From positions 1 to 48,926 of the forward strand of contig JACQVB010000121.1 of NCBI GenBank assembly GCA_016209985.1: DNA of 48,926 nucleotides, given 5' to 3'. The DNA is from Gemmatimonadota bacterium (GTDB lineage: Bacteria > Gemmatimonadota > Gemmatimonadetes > Gemmatimonadales > GWC2-71-9). Under the pieces are notes generated by a model, which did no database searches, was not told where the DNA came from, and saw only the letters and a list, made by a program, of their open reading frames with translations. The position numbers were made by a program, and so were the translations under genes. Shown one piece after another: positions 1 to 8,426 of the stretch (the stretch's first letter is position 1; every line of letters begins with the position of its first letter).

Positions 1-1390
1 GGATGGTCGCCTTGACCGGACCGGTGACCTCGACCCCTTCACGCAGCGGTTCGCTGGTGTAGACCAGCACGTCCGGCCGGGTCTCCAGCGCTCGGTGATC
101 TGCCGCTCCCGTCTTGAGTCCGCCGCGGGCTCCGGACGTCCGACTGCTGATCGTCGGCACCGGATTGGCTGGATCCGAGACAAACTCGTCCGGCTGGCCC
201 ACGCCTGGCGTGCCGGTCTTCAGGATGCCATTCCCGGCCAGCGTGTTCGCCCTTCCCTGACTGTCCAGGTAGTACTGAACGAATTGGGTCTGCGGGATCG
301 GGAAAGCCGTCGCCTTCCGCCACTCGTTCTTTCCCGGAAGGAAGTACATCACGTTGGCCTGGTCCGGCCTCGGCTTGCCCAGCATGCGGGAGTCCAGCCA
401 CTCATCGCGCATCCGGTCGAGCTGGATGACCGCGTTCGGACCGTAGTCGAGCTCGCCCCATTCGCGGGTGCGGTTCACGCCGTGCGGCCACGGGCCGATG
501 ATCATCACGTGATCGGCGGGGTTTCTGCCGGTTCGTACGGCGTTGGTGTAGCCTTGCAGCGCGCCCCGGAGCTGCCCATCCCACCAACCCGAGACGTTGA
601 ACGAGGGAATGGAAAACTGCTCATAATGACCCCGGATCTGCACCGGATCCCAGAAGTCATCCAGTGCGTCGTGGGTCATCAACTCGCGCCACCAGGGCAC
701 CACCCGACCGACCACGGAATCGAGTGACACCAGCGGGAGATAGCGCATGGCGGCGGCCCAGTTCCATCCCTGCCGCGGTTGCGCCTCGTGTCCATCCATG
801 CCCATCGACCAGGTGTACATCAGGTCGAGCTTCGGAACGCCGTTGTACCGCACGCCGTCATGGAACTCGTCCGCCGGTGCTACGGTGGGCAGCATGGCAA
901 CGTGGTGCGGATTGCTCTCTTTCGCGATCATCCACTGATTCTTGCCGCCGTAGGACCCGCCGGTCGTGGCCACCTTGGTGTCCGACCACGGCTGCTGGGC
1001 GATCCAGCTGATGATGTCGCTCCCGTCCTTCCCGTCGTTCCGATAGGGAGTGAATTCCCCCTCCGAATCGAAGCGCCCCCGGACATCTGCGGCGACGTAC
1101 GCGTACCCCCGGCGCACGTAGCGCCACGCCGCCTCCATGGTGTTATCGCCGAGGTTGTTGTAGGGCGTGAGTCCGAAGATGGTGGGGTGCTTGGCGTCAT
1201 CCGCCGGCCGATAGACGTCGACGGATAGCTTCACCCCGTCGCGCATCGGCACCTTCACATCGTACTCGATGGTGATCGGGTACTCGGAAAAGGTCCTCTG
1301 TTGGGCTCCGAGCGGCGCGCCCCGCGCCAGGATGGCCACCAGGCCCACGCTGGCGGCGATTGTCTTGCGTGAAGTGATAGTCATGATCAC
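1..1390 (-). CDS. CocE/NonD (S15-like) hydrolase, C-terminus beyond window
   Basis: Serine hydrolase of the X-Pro dipeptidyl-peptidase S15 / cocaine-esterase family, cut off by the left edge. Reading down from about 1390, I see an N-terminal export signal (Ala-rich segment ending GAQQ), then the alpha/beta-hydrolase core. The nucleophile motif is GGSYGG near residue 145, SGWWD holds the likely catalytic Asp (about 545-560), and GPWPHG holds the likely His (about 495-510). Start: GTG at 1390 has GAGGG seven bases upstream; an in-frame ATG at 1384 is the alternative. It follows SusD by 10 bp, so it is probably the last-but-unknown member of the SusC-SusD operon, acting on the imported peptide, ester or amide in the periplasm. 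The substrate cannot be read from the sequence. Confidence 0.9.
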   Translation of the reverse strand, partial: MIMTITSRKTIAASVGLVAILARGAPLGAQQRTFSEYPITIEYDVKVPMRDGVKLSVDVYRPADDAKHPTIFGLTPYNNLGDNTMEAAWRYVRRGYAYVAADVRGRFDSEGEFTPYRNDGKDGSDIISWIAQQPWSDTKVATTGGSYGGKNQWMIAKESNPHHVAMLPTVAPADEFHDGVRYNGVPKLDLMYTWSMGMDGHEAQPRQGWNWAAAMRYLPLVSLDSVVGRVVPWWRELMTHDALDDFWDPVQIRGHYEQFSIPSFNVSGWWDGQLRGALQGYTNAVRTGRNPADHVMIIGPWPHGVNRTREWGELDYGPNAVIQLDRMRDEWLDSRMLGKPRPDQANVMYFLPGKNEWRKATAFPIPQTQFVQYYLDSQGRANTLAGNGILKTGTPGVGQPDEFVSDPANPVPTISSRTSGARGGLKTGAADHRALETRPDVLVYTSEPLREGVEVTGPVKATI

Positions 1391-1400
1391 GCTCGCACCC

Positions 1401-2648
1401 TCAGCTGGCGTTGGGGTTGTTGGCCCTCTCGTCATCCGACAACGGCAGGCAGGTCGTCGCGCCATAATCAACACCGGCCAGCGTCTTGCCAGTGGGGAAC
1501 GGCAGGTTGAACCGGAGCATGTCATTCAGACGGTGGCCATCGAGGAAGAACTCGCGACGGCGTTCCTCCAACACCTGCGCCGCGATCGTTGCGGGATCGC
1601 TGCTGCTGAACGCCGGAAGTCCCGCCGCGGTATGCAGCAGGTTGATGTTATCCACCGCGGTCTGGCCGCCCTGGACCTCGGCGACGATCAGCACGGCTTC
1701 CTTCCACGTGGCCAGCGGAATGGGGCTCGTCTGAGCCGTGTATTTCTGTTGGTACCAAAGAGGGGTCAACCCGTCATTGGCCCGGCGCCCGGCGTCGGTG
1801 ACCCGGACCCGCGGGTCCGGCACGCCGCCGAACGTCAGGTTCCGGAACGACGCCGTGACGGAGACGTACAAGTCTTGCTGATTCCGCGTGAAAACTCGGT
1901 TCCACCGCCGGGCGGTTGCGGCCGAGTAGGTGGCATTCTTCACGAATCCCTGCGGCACCAACTGCGCGTCCGTCACGGCTTCCGCGGTTTTCCCCAGATC
2001 CAGGCGCACGCGCGCGCGTCCGACGAGCGCCATGTTCCGAATGTCGGCATAGGAAGCCCCAGCCGCGGTCGCGTGCTGAAGAGCGGTGGTGAGGCGCTCC
2101 TCGGCGATCGCCAACACCGCCGCCGGCTTCAGAATCGGCCCCTGGTCGACGGCAACCTCGCAGAATCCCTCACCCAGCAGGATGTAGCTGTAGCCGGCGT
2201 AGGCGTAGGCGGTAGCCAGCAAGCCTATGCGATTGGTGACCTGCTGGTCGGTCCAGCCCTCCAGGTTCTTGGCGATATGCTCGGCCTGGAAGCGGGCGGT
2301 GTGGAGCGGACTGTAGACCGACCAGGCGCCGCTCAAACAGGTGCCGCTCGACAGACTTCCATCATTGGGGAACACGCGTCGCTGGTCCCACAGCGTCCAC
2401 ACGATGAAGCCGGTCGACGCATCCAGCTCGTCCACCAGGGTGCCGGTCCCGGCCGCGTAGTTGACGTACGCGCATTCGAAGTCAGCCACCGCGCTGTTCA
2501 CCAATGTCGCCGCCAGCGCGGGATCCTCCAGCGTCTCGGCCACGATCCTGGTGGGCAATTCGACATCGAGCAGCTTGTCGCAGGCCGACAAACCAGCAGC
2601 TCCCGTCAGGGCCAGGAAACCCGTCAGTGCGGAACGAAGCCTTGGCAT
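1401..2648 (-). CDS. SusD/RagB-like outer-membrane lipoprotein
   Basis: Surface substrate-binding lipoprotein that caps a SusC-type TonB receptor. The 415-aa protein opens with a lipoprotein signal ending LSAC (Cys about 23). It then shows the helical, TPR-like SusD architecture, with the late block EERRREFFLDGHRLNDMLRF typical of the RagB/SusD C-terminal domain. GAGGAG lies seven bases before the ATG. It sits 10 bp after SusC. At 415 aa it is shorter than many Bacteroidetes SusD proteins (about 500). No glycoside hydrolase accompanies it; the neighbours are peptidase-like, so a peptide ligand as in RagAB is more likely than a glycan (inference). Confidence 0.93.
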   Translation of the reverse strand: MPRLRSALTGFLALTGAAGLSACDKLLDVELPTRIVAETLEDPALAATLVNSAVADFECAYVNYAAGTGTLVDELDASTGFIVWTLWDQRRVFPNDGSLSSGTCLSGAWSVYSPLHTARFQAEHIAKNLEGWTDQQVTNRIGLLATAYAYAGYSYILLGEGFCEVAVDQGPILKPAAVLAIAEERLTTALQHATAAGASYADIRNMALVGRARVRLDLGKTAEAVTDAQLVPQGFVKNATYSAATARRWNRVFTRNQQDLYVSVTASFRNLTFGGVPDPRVRVTDAGRRANDGLTPLWYQQKYTAQTSPIPLATWKEAVLIVAEVQGGQTAVDNINLLHTAAGLPAFSSSDPATIAAQVLEERRREFFLDGHRLNDMLRFNLPFPTGKTLAGVDYGATTCLPLSDDERANNPNAS

Positions 2649-2658
2649 TGTCGTCTCC

Positions 2659-5595
2659 TCAGAAGGTGAGCCGCACCGTGCCGACCACCGACATCAGCAA
2701 CGGCAGCATCGTTTGGGTCGGACCGATGTACACCTCGGGGTCGTGGATCTTGGTGCCGAAGATGTCGCCCTGCGCCACCCACAGCGTCGCCACGTTTCTG
2801 GCCGCGAGCGACACTGAGCCGCGTTGGGCTCGGAACAGGTGCGCCCAACGGTCCGGGAGGGTGTAGGCAAGCGATATCTCGCGCAGTTTGAGGAACCCGC
2901 CCTTGGCGAATTCCGCGCCGAAGCGATACCCGGTCTGATCGTAGGCGAGGAGGATCGGATCGGTCGCTTCATTGATCGCCTTGGAGTTCCGGAAGCTGGT
3001 GTGTGATGCTCCCACGTCACCGACATCGATCATATGACCCGTCTTGAAGTCCAGGAGGCCGAACAGCCGCAACCGCTGCCACAACGTGAGCGTGGCGCTG
3101 GCACTACCGCTCCAGTCCGGGTCGGGGTGTCCCCAGTAGACCGGTTGCGCCCCCGCGCAGGGCACCGCGACGCCGTTGGGACGGCGAGAGGCGTCTCCCT
3201 GATCACACATGGCGTTGACTACCCGGCCGGTGGCGTCCAGGGACGAGCTGAGCACCAGCTGGGTGAAGTAGGACCGGATGGGGAATCCTTCGCGGTTCTG
3301 CCGGGTGCCGGCACTCGGCGGAATTCCGCCCAGGTCCACGATCTTGTTCTCGTTCTTGGCGAGTATGCCCCCGAGCTCCAGGGCCACTGAACTGCCGGTG
3401 AGCAGCTGGCCCCGGAGATTGAGCTCAAGCCCCGCGCCGTCGATCCGGCCGAGATTCACGAACTGCGCACCTGGGAATCCCACCGACGGCGCCACGGTTC
3501 TCGAGACGATCGCGTCCCGAGTGGTCTTGTCGTAGTACGTGAATTCGATCCCCACGCGGTCCTTTAGCAGGCCGGCATCGAAGCCAAGTTCGAGTTCCTC
3601 CCCCACCTCGGGCCTCAGATCCGGATTGCCCAGCGTGCTGGGACTCACCGTGGCCTGGTCCCCGGGGCCGGTGGTCGGAGCGTACAGACGCACCGCGGCG
3701 AATACGTCCGGTTGTTGCCCCGCTCGTCCCCACGCGGCGCGGAGCTTGAGGGTATTGAACAACCCCACCTTGAAGAACGGCTCTTCATTCAGCACCCAAC
3801 TGGCGCTGAACTTGGGGTAGGTCACGAAATCGAAGTTCGCTCCGAATGCGCTGTTGTCATCTCCTCGAAGAGCCGCGGTCACGAACAGCCGGTTCTTCCA
3901 GCTGAACTGCTGCTGTCCGAACAGGCCCAGTGTCTTGTTCTGGAGGAAGTCTTCACCGGCGGTGGTGATGGCCGCGCCACCCACAGTGGTCACGCTGGGC
4001 GACGGGAACTGTCGCCCGACGGCACTCAGCTCCTCAGTCTGCTTGGCGTAGTACTGGGCGCCGAGCGACGTGGCCGAGTTGAGGGACGATGTCAGATCGA
4101 ACGTTCCGGTCGCCGCGTAGTCGAACGTGGTATAGCTCACCCGTCGTTGCTCGCGGGTGATCTCGCCCAGGCTTTGGGCTCCGAAGAAATATTGGGCGCC
4201 CAAGGGATTCCGCCGGAACAGGATCGAATTGATTTCCTCTCCGATATCTCCCCCGGCGGTGAGCCGGTGATTGAACCAGCGCAGCGGTGAGTGTTTGAGT
4301 TGGAGACTGCCCGTGAAGCGGTTGAGGTCGGCGTAGGATTCGATTTCACCCGCCGCCTCGGGGGTGACCCGCAGGAACCCGCGGGTGGGGGTGTTCAGTC
4401 GCGAGGGAGAGCCCCAGTTGATTTGATCGATGATGCCGAACCCAGTCGCTGCCTGGGCGAAACGGGTGCGACTGTGCACGAAACCCATGTTGGCGGAGAC
4501 ATCGACCTTGTCGCTAGGCGTGACGGTCAGGTTGAGCCGGGAGTTCAGCCGCTTGAGCCAGTTGTACGAGACGATGCCGACGTCGTCGTCCCAACTGGCC
4601 GCAGCAAAATACCGCAGCAGGTCGGACCCGCCGCGGAACGCCGCATCGTAGCCCTGCAGTCGCCCGGTCTGGAAGATGGGCCGGCCCGCATCTGATTCCT
4701 GCTTCAGCAAGTCGAGCTCGAGCACATTGCCGGAAGCGTCCCGGCTGTACACGTGGTTCAACCGCCCTTCGGGGTTGGAGAACCAGTTAGCTCCCTGGCG
4801 AATGCTCAAGTCCAATGTCGGTTTCCCCACCACGCCCTTCTTGGTGATGATCTGGATGACTCCCGCCGATGCCTCAGTGCCGTAGAGAGTCGCCGCGGCC
4901 GGGCCCTTGATCACCTCGATTCGCTCGATTTCCTCGGGGGCAATGTCATTGATCCGTGCTACCTGTCGACCGTTGCGGATCGACGGACCGGCTCCATCGT
5001 TGTTGTCGAGCCGAACCCCGTCTACGTAGATCAGCGGCGCCCCGCTTAGCGACAGTGACGAGGTACCGCGAATTCGAGTGACCCCACCCGTGCCGATCGT
5101 ACCCTGGCTGCGACCGAGTTCCAGGCCGGCGATCCGTCCACGGACCAAGTCCTGCAGACCGGTGAGACCCGCCTGCTGCGTCATGTCCCCGACCCGCAGC
5201 GACGCCACGGAATTGCCGATGGCACGAGTCCGCTGTACCCCTGCGGTGCCAGTCACAACGATCTCGTCGAGCTGAATGGCGGTTTCGGTCAGGGCGATCC
5301 GAAGATCCCTCGTCCCCACCGGAACGACCTGTGTCTCCGGTCGGTATCCGATCCAGGTGACGCGCAAGGTGACATTCGGCCCGGTGAGCCCGGTCAGACT
5401 GAATCGCCCCGCATTGTCGGTGCGTGCGAAGATCTGGCTCCCTTCCACCGCCACGGGAACATTTCCCAGCGGGGTTTGCGTTCGCTCCTCCACGATGACT
5501 CCGGAGATCTGCCCGGCCTGAGCCCACCCCACCCCGGCCCGCAGCAGAGTGACGGCGAGGGCCCAAAGGAAGCATCTGACAAGTCGCGAGAACAT
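2659..5595 (-). CDS. SusC/RagA-family TonB-dependent receptor
   Basis: Outer-membrane active importer, 978 aa from the chosen start. Order of parts: signal peptide (MFSRLVRCFLWALAV, cleavage after GWAQA), carboxypeptidase-regulatory-like beta domain (about residues 27-100, ISGVIVEERTQTPLGNVPV), plug domain beginning LDEIVVTGTAG with the SusC-specific IRGTSSLSLSGAPLIYVDGV block, then a long beta-barrel ending in TVRLTF, an aromatic C-terminus as required for barrel assembly. An upstream in-frame start at 5754 exists, but AGGAGGTGAG immediately before the ATG at 5595 and the signal peptide fix the start there. There is no STN domain, so no direct anti-sigma signalling is expected. It is 67 bp after the transpeptidase gene and first of the SusC-SusD-hydrolase set. 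Confidence 0.96.
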   Translation of the reverse strand: MFSRLVRCFLWALAVTLLRAGVGWAQAGQISGVIVEERTQTPLGNVPVAVEGSQIFARTDNAGRFSLTGLTGPNVTLRVTWIGYRPETQVVPVGTRDLRIALTETAIQLDEIVVTGTAGVQRTRAIGNSVASLRVGDMTQQAGLTGLQDLVRGRIAGLELGRSQGTIGTGGVTRIRGTSSLSLSGAPLIYVDGVRLDNNDGAGPSIRNGRQVARINDIAPEEIERIEVIKGPAAATLYGTEASAGVIQIITKKGVVGKPTLDLSIRQGANWFSNPEGRLNHVYSRDASGNVLELDLLKQESDAGRPIFQTGRLQGYDAAFRGGSDLLRYFAAASWDDDVGIVSYNWLKRLNSRLNLTVTPSDKVDVSANMGFVHSRTRFAQAATGFGIIDQINWGSPSRLNTPTRGFLRVTPEAAGEIESYADLNRFTGSLQLKHSPLRWFNHRLTAGGDIGEEINSILFRRNPLGAQYFFGAQSLGEITREQRRVSYTTFDYAATGTFDLTSSLNSATSLGAQYYAKQTEELSAVGRQFPSPSVTTVGGAAITTAGEDFLQNKTLGLFGQQQFSWKNRLFVTAALRGDDNSAFGANFDFVTYPKFSASWVLNEEPFFKVGLFNTLKLRAAWGRAGQQPDVFAAVRLYAPTTGPGDQATVSPSTLGNPDLRPEVGEELELGFDAGLLKDRVGIEFTYYDKTTRDAIVSRTVAPSVGFPGAQFVNLGRIDGAGLELNLRGQLLTGSSVALELGGILAKNENKIVDLGGIPPSAGTRQNREGFPIRSYFTQLVLSSSLDATGRVVNAMCDQGDASRRPNGVAVPCAGAQPVYWGHPDPDWSGSASATLTLWQRLRLFGLLDFKTGHMIDVGDVGASHTSFRNSKAINEATDPILLAYDQTGYRFGAEFAKGGFLKLREISLAYTLPDRWAHLFRAQRGSVSLAARNVATLWVAQGDIFGTKIHDPEVYIGPTQTMLPLLMSVVGTVRLTF

Positions 5596-5662
5596 CGGCT
5601 CACCTCCTATCGGGTTCCTGTCACTTGCGCTCCGCAGCTCCTTTCCGGAGCCGACTCGTTGC

Positions 5663-7333
5663 TCAGTACGCACCGGCGAAGGCTTCTCGCCGTCGATCCG
5701 CGCCGGCCCGCTTGGTCCCGGCGAGAGGATCCAAGAGCACTGCTTGCGCCCCACCGAACTCCGCGGTCCAGCCGGTCTTGGCCACCACGTGGTAGCCGCG
5801 TTGCGCCAAGGCGGCGCGCACCGACTCGGGCACTCGGTCTTCGATGCTCAGACTGCCATCCGGCATCCGCCGCAGCCGTGGCGCATCGATCGCTTCCTGC
5901 GGCGTCATCCCGAAGAGCAGGATGTTGTTCAGCACCTGCAGGTTGGTATGGGTCTGCCCGTCGCCCCCTGGGGTACCGAAGGCAAGCCAGGGTTTCCCGT
6001 CCTTGAGCGCCAGCACCGGGCACAGCGTGTGGTAGGGGCGCTTACGGGGAGCCAGCACATTTGGATGACGGGAATCCAGCGAGAAGAGCGACCCCCGATT
6101 ATGGAGCACCACACCAGTGCGCGGCACCACGATCCCTGACCCAAAGGCCTCGTACAGGCTCTGAATCATGGACACCACATTGCCCTGCTCGTCCGCCGTG
6201 ATGATGTAGACCGTGTTGGGATGGTCGAGGGCCAGGGCCACTTTCCCGTCGGGCGCAGACCCTTTGGGGTCGATAGCGGCGGCCAGCCGGCGCAGGCGGT
6301 CAGGGTCGAGCAGCTGTGCCACGGAGATACGCATGAACTTGGGATCGGCAACGCTGGTATCGCGGTCCGTCACCGCGATGCGAATCGCCTCGGCGATGGT
6401 GTGCAGGTAGTCGGGTGAGTTTTGCCCCAGAGTCTTGAGGTCAATCTCGCGCAACAGGGCCAGTTCCTCGAGCAGCGTCACGCCCTGGGTGTTGGGCGGG
6501 AAGGCCTCAACCGTGAGACCCCGGTACTCGACGCTGATCGGCTCGGTCCATTCCGGCTGATACTCGGCCAAGTCGCGGAGCTCGAGGAAGCCGCCCCTGC
6601 CTTTGAGATGTCCGACGATCCGCCGCGCCGTCTCCCCGGTATACACTTCGTCAGGTCCATTCGCCTGAACCCGGGCCAGGGTAGCGGCCAAGTCGTCCTG
6701 CCGCAGAATCGCACCCGGCTTTGGTGCCGTGTCGCCCGGCAGGTAGATTCGCGCCGCCTCGGGATCAGCGCGCAGCTTCTTGACCTGTTCCGCGATGTCT
6801 AACGAGAGTCGCTCGGAGACCGGTAGTCCCTGGCGCGCGAGCGTGACCGCAGGCTCCAGGGCCTGTGACCACGAAATGGTGCCGAATCGTTTCAGGGCCG
6901 CGGCCCATCCCCGAGTCGCCCCGGGGACCGATACACTCATCGCACCGATGGCGGGCATCTCCTTGTTCCCCGCCTTCCGCACCCGTTCGATGATCGCCAG
7001 GTTCCCGGACGGACCGGACGCGTTGAGCGCGTAGACTTTGGCGCTCGACGCCTCGAAGTACAGCAGGAACATGTCGCCGCCCATACCGTTCATGTGCGGC
7101 CGGGCCACGTTCAGCACCGCAGCCGCCGTGATCGCCGCGTCCATCGCGTTCCCGCCCTGCTGTAACACCTTGAGTCCCGCCTCCGTGGCGAGCCGGTGGT
7201 CCGAGGTGACCACTCCGTGGGTGCCTTGCGCATCTCGCCCAGCCTCCGGCGTCCGCCTATTATCGGCCGCGCACGACACCACGACCCCTGTTACCAGCGG
7301 CAAGACGAGGAGGTTGCGGAAGTATGAGTCCAT
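5663..7333 (-). CDS. ggt: gamma-glutamyltranspeptidase-like lipoprotein (Ntn hydrolase)
   Basis: N-terminal-nucleophile hydrolase of the GGT family, which cleaves itself and then splits gamma-glutamyl or related amide bonds. From the chosen ATG the protein is 556 aa. It has a lipoprotein signal ending VVSC (Cys21), and the large-subunit start THGVVTSDHRLAT. The predicted autocleavage Thr374 is in NTVYIITADEQGN. The small subunit carries GTPGGDGQTHTNLQ. The NTVY form of the cleavage site resembles the YwrD-type branch rather than classical glutathione GGTs, so glutathione may not be the substrate. The ORF is open upstream to 7498, but the lipoprotein signal at 7333 gives the better start. It lies between the GntR gene and SusC, all on one strand. 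Confidence 0.92.
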   Translation of the reverse strand: MDSYFRNLLVLPLVTGVVVSCAADNRRTPEAGRDAQGTHGVVTSDHRLATEAGLKVLQQGGNAMDAAITAAAVLNVARPHMNGMGGDMFLLYFEASSAKVYALNASGPSGNLAIIERVRKAGNKEMPAIGAMSVSVPGATRGWAAALKRFGTISWSQALEPAVTLARQGLPVSERLSLDIAEQVKKLRADPEAARIYLPGDTAPKPGAILRQDDLAATLARVQANGPDEVYTGETARRIVGHLKGRGGFLELRDLAEYQPEWTEPISVEYRGLTVEAFPPNTQGVTLLEELALLREIDLKTLGQNSPDYLHTIAEAIRIAVTDRDTSVADPKFMRISVAQLLDPDRLRRLAAAIDPKGSAPDGKVALALDHPNTVYIITADEQGNVVSMIQSLYEAFGSGIVVPRTGVVLHNRGSLFSLDSRHPNVLAPRKRPYHTLCPVLALKDGKPWLAFGTPGGDGQTHTNLQVLNNILLFGMTPQEAIDAPRLRRMPDGSLSIEDRVPESVRAALAQRGYHVVAKTGWTAEFGGAQAVLLDPLAGTKRAGADRRREAFAGAY

Positions 7334-7390
7334 GAGCGGGGCTCCGGAGGCGAAGTGATGGTGCCCAATCCGGTTCCGTGGGCGACATTT

Positions 7391-7400
7391 TTGTATACAG
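7391..7400. promoter_or_regulatory. candidate GntR/FCD operator TTGTATACAG
   Basis: TTGTATACAG contains the perfect 8-bp palindrome TGTATACA and fits the TNGTNNNACNA pattern known for many FCD-type GntR regulators. It lies 58 bp before the transpeptidase start, in the 208-bp gap after the GntR gene. A related TTGTAT half-site (minus-strand TTGTATCCCA, 8301-8310) lies upstream of the GntR gene itself. Binding is inferred, not shown. Confidence 0.45.
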
Positions 7401-7541
7401 TGGTCGGCGCGAATATTGGCCACCGCACCAAGTCGCGCAAGACCACCGAACCGGCTCACGCGAATGAACGAGCGAGCTGGTGCTGCTTCTGAAATCACCG
7501 ACCTTCCGAAAACAGGAGCTGGGTTCGCCAGGACCTCCTCC

Positions 7542-8246
7542 TCACCACATCCCTCGCTCGCCCACCGATTCGATGACGCGTCCCAAGCGCGCGGCCGCGT
7601 TCCGCCAGTTCTTCCGTACCGCCCGTTCGGCTGCGTCCGCCGCCCCTCTTCCGATGTGCCGCACGATCTCGTCGTGCTCCCGGACCGACGTTAGGATCTT
7701 CTCAACCAGCGCGCTGACGTAGACTCGGATGTAGCGCTCGGCCTGCGGCTTCATGGCGTTATGTAGGGCCAGGAGCCGAGGACCGGCCGCAGCCTGCACG
7801 TACGCTCGATGAAAGGTTTGGTCGATGTCGAAGATGACATTGGGATCGGGCCGACGTTCTCTCGCCGCAGCCTTCAGCCGACCGTTGATGGCACGGAGCC
7901 GCTCGACCAGTTTTGCCCTCGGACGACGCGAGAGTTGCGCCGCATGCCTGCCGGCAAGCGCCTCGATCTCGCCGATGATGGTGAGGACCTCGGAGGCATC
8001 CTCCGCCGTGAGTGGCGCCACCATCGGCTGGGCGCGCCGACCGTTGAGTGACACGACCACATAACCTTCCTGCCGCAAGCGTTGGATCGCCGCTCGCACC
8101 GGCGTCCGACTCACCCCCAGGCGGCGGGTCACCTCGATCTCGGTGATCCGCACGCCCGGAGCCAGCCGGCCCCGCACGATGAGATCGTGCAGTGTGGCGT
8201 ACACCTCGGTCGCGCGGCCGCCGCCGGCTTCAGTAGCAGTCTTCAC
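7542..8246 (-). CDS. GntR-family regulator with FCD ligand domain
   Basis: Transcriptional regulator, 234 aa. The N-terminal winged helix-turn-helix is about residues 10-75 (VYATLHDLIVRGRLAPG; EIEVTRRLGVSRTPVRAAI is the recognition region). The C-terminal all-helical FCD domain, about 85-220, keeps metal- and ligand-site residues: the Asp in FDIDQTFHRA, with FHRA following, and the His in REHDEIVRHI. The start is GTG at 8246. It lies directly upstream of the transpeptidase-SusCD-hydrolase genes on the same strand and divergent from the GNAT/racemase pair, so it could control either or both. FCD regulators usually sense small organic acids or acylated compounds (family knowledge). Confidence 0.93.
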   Translation of the reverse strand: MKTATEAGGGRATEVYATLHDLIVRGRLAPGVRITEIEVTRRLGVSRTPVRAAIQRLRQEGYVVVSLNGRRAQPMVAPLTAEDASEVLTIIGEIEALAGRHAAQLSRRPRAKLVERLRAINGRLKAAARERRPDPNVIFDIDQTFHRAYVQAAAGPRLLALHNAMKPQAERYIRVYVSALVEKILTSVREHDEIVRHIGRGAADAAERAVRKNWRNAAARLGRVIESVGERGMW

Positions 8247-8426
8247 CGATTCGCCCTGCTGGCTTGGCAGTGCCCGAATTGGTCATCGGGATACCTTCAT
8301 GGGATACAATTAAGCATCGTCGGCGCGTCAAAGTTAATACAACGGATAAATATCTCCCTCCCGGCTATCCACCGGCGCGCTCACTAGCTCGCTGGTCCCT
8401 TGTCCTGCGGCGGAGTAGTCTTTAAT
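8247..8426. promoter_or_regulatory. divergent promoter region between gntR and the GNAT gene
   Basis: Gene-free 180 bp, AT-richer than its surroundings. On the minus strand TTGACG (8331-8326) followed at 16-17 bp by TTGTAT/TGTATC (about 8309-8303) is a weak -35/-10 candidate for gntR. It overlaps the TTGTATCCCA half-site, which would allow autoregulation. On the plus strand TACAAT (8305-8310) is a fair -10 for the GNAT/racemase operon, but I see no good -35. Confidence 0.35.

Noticed and set aside
1269-2669. 466-aa plus-strand frame opposite the SusD gene
   Set aside because: Shadow frame: composition is Arg/Gly/Gln-rich without any domain, and the minus strand holds a clear SusD lipoprotein with ribosome site.
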